64,000 nt of DNA. Origin: Bacteroidales bacterium UBA3844. Lineage in GTDB: Bacteria; Bacteroidota; Bacteroidia; Bacteroidales; Paludibacteraceae. A model generated the notes under the pieces. It made no database searches, was not told the origin of the DNA, and was given only the letters and a program-made list of their open reading frames with translations. The position numbers and the translations under genes are program-made. Each line of letters starts with the position of its first letter. The first letter of the stretch is position 1. The stretch covers positions 1 through 64,000 of the forward strand of contig DGHQ01000056.1 of assembly GCA_002392915.1 (NCBI GenBank). The letters are read 5' to 3'. Shown in pieces: positions 63,454 through 64,000 of the stretch.

Positions 63454-63585
63454 AAATACATAATGATAGGCATCTCGTTCTTGTTCGTAAAAACTCATCA
63501 CCGATATCAAAAAAAGAAGACACCGCAAATGATGCAGCGTCTACTTTTAAAGAAAAAGTTTCCTCAAATTATTCCAGACTTGTCG

Positions 63586-63834
63586 CTATGCTACAAAGCC
63601 ATATTCATAAATACAGTCACTAGCAAGATCCATTTCTTCATTCCAAAATAGACACGTGCGACTGGGATCTAACTGGACTTGCTTAAATAAGCCACAAACA
63701 TCCAACAGGGGACGAAAAGAAGGTAACGTCCTTATGTCGTCCATAACGTCATACATGACTTTATATCCATCATCAAACTCTACATAGAGCATATAATTGT
63801 CAAGAGCTTGATAGTTCTTAATTCTTGGAATCAT
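63586..63834 (-). CDS. DUF2442 family protein
   Basis: 82 aa. MIPRIKNYQALDNYMLYVEF, a central DVMDDI and the Trp region LFWNEEMDLASDCIYEYG match the small DUF2442 fold (NE0471-like). These proteins are often encoded beside another small gene (commonly DUF4160) in pairs suspected to be toxin-antitoxin-like. Here it overlaps the end of an upstream gene by 17 bases, supporting such a pair. Confidence 0.85.
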   Translation of the reverse strand: MIPRIKNYQALDNYMLYVEFDDGYKVMYDVMDDIRTLPSFRPLLDVCGLFKQVQLDPSRTCLFWNEEMDLASDCIYEYGFVA

Positions 63835-64000
63835 AATTTTCTTCCTTCAACGTTTGTTCATAATACCACGAATCATGACCTTCACCAATCTTCAACACTC
63901 TTTCTATCAGCTCTGCATATTCATCATCCGTCAACACGAGTTCTTTCAGCAAAGGTATCAACCCCTTCCCGTCTTCTCCTTCATAAAAGAATAGTGAATT
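63818..64000 (-). CDS. C-terminal part of the gene upstream of DUF2442 (partial)
   Basis: 60 codons enter from the right edge and stop at 63818 (LFFYEGEDGKGLIPLLKELV, LTDDEYAELIERVLKIGEG). The frame is clearly coding and acidic. The start lies outside the window. It overlaps DUF2442, so translation is coupled. The visible part does not look like a DUF4160 end; family not recognised. Confidence 0.6.
   Translation of the reverse strand, partial: NSLFFYEGEDGKGLIPLLKELVLTDDEYAELIERVLKIGEGHDSWYYEQTLKEENYDSKN

Overview
The window comes from a Bacteroidota genome, most likely a gut or rumen Bacteroidales. Evidence: several promoters carry the Bacteroidota -7 box TAnnTTTG, secreted proteins end in type IX secretion (T9SS) tails, the gene content is typical (DUF4421 barrel, M60/LRR protein, FSW/'Fib_succ_major' repeats, split MacAB exporter), and two GH9 cellulases plus a GH51 arabinofuranosidase point to plant-fibre breakdown. 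The species cannot be named from this sequence.

Layout. 1-6356 (minus): a secreted T9SS-tail protein followed by a very large SpvB/FG-GAP/Rhs protein whose C-terminal tip lies outside the window. 6842-13809 (minus): iron alcohol dehydrogenase, YhcG-type nuclease, GH9 cellulase, tRNA-Arg(CCU), and a surface protein made of three near-identical domains. 14194-18420 (minus): a CHASE2 sensor, a WG-repeat caspase and a DUF4384 protein. This is the best candidate for an undescribed system. 18814-22049: Rpn-family nuclease, a frameshifted gene and a second GH9. 22406-31240 (plus): MscS-like channel with a DUF4421 barrel, then a TolC/MacA/MacB-type exporter. 31590-41800 (plus): lipoprotein hydrolase, AraC regulator, two exported flavodoxin-like proteins, HEAT protein, GH51 enzyme, ogt and a GIY-YIG protein. 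42413-49000 (minus): M60 mucinase-like protein and a complete DpnII-type (GATC) restriction-modification cassette. 49001-50063 has no large gene but holds a terminator/attenuator, a rod-like RNA candidate and small ORFs. 50064-59588 (minus): one apparent eight-gene operon from glnS down to a degenerate arginase-family protein. 59843-62763 (plus): purE, pta, ackA. The end holds a structured intergenic region and a DUF2442 gene.

A dispersed repeat runs through the intergenic spaces. It is about 240-270 bp, has TTAACGTGA-type inverted ends, and contains at least three short hairpins whose arms change in a compensating way between copies. Full copies lie at 6467, 11404 and 33592, and truncated copies occur at seven other places. 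It behaves like a non-autonomous (MITE-like) element under structural constraint. A separate family of AGACGC hairpins marks the purE-ackA end.

All calls come from reading the sequence. No database search, folding program or alignment program was run.
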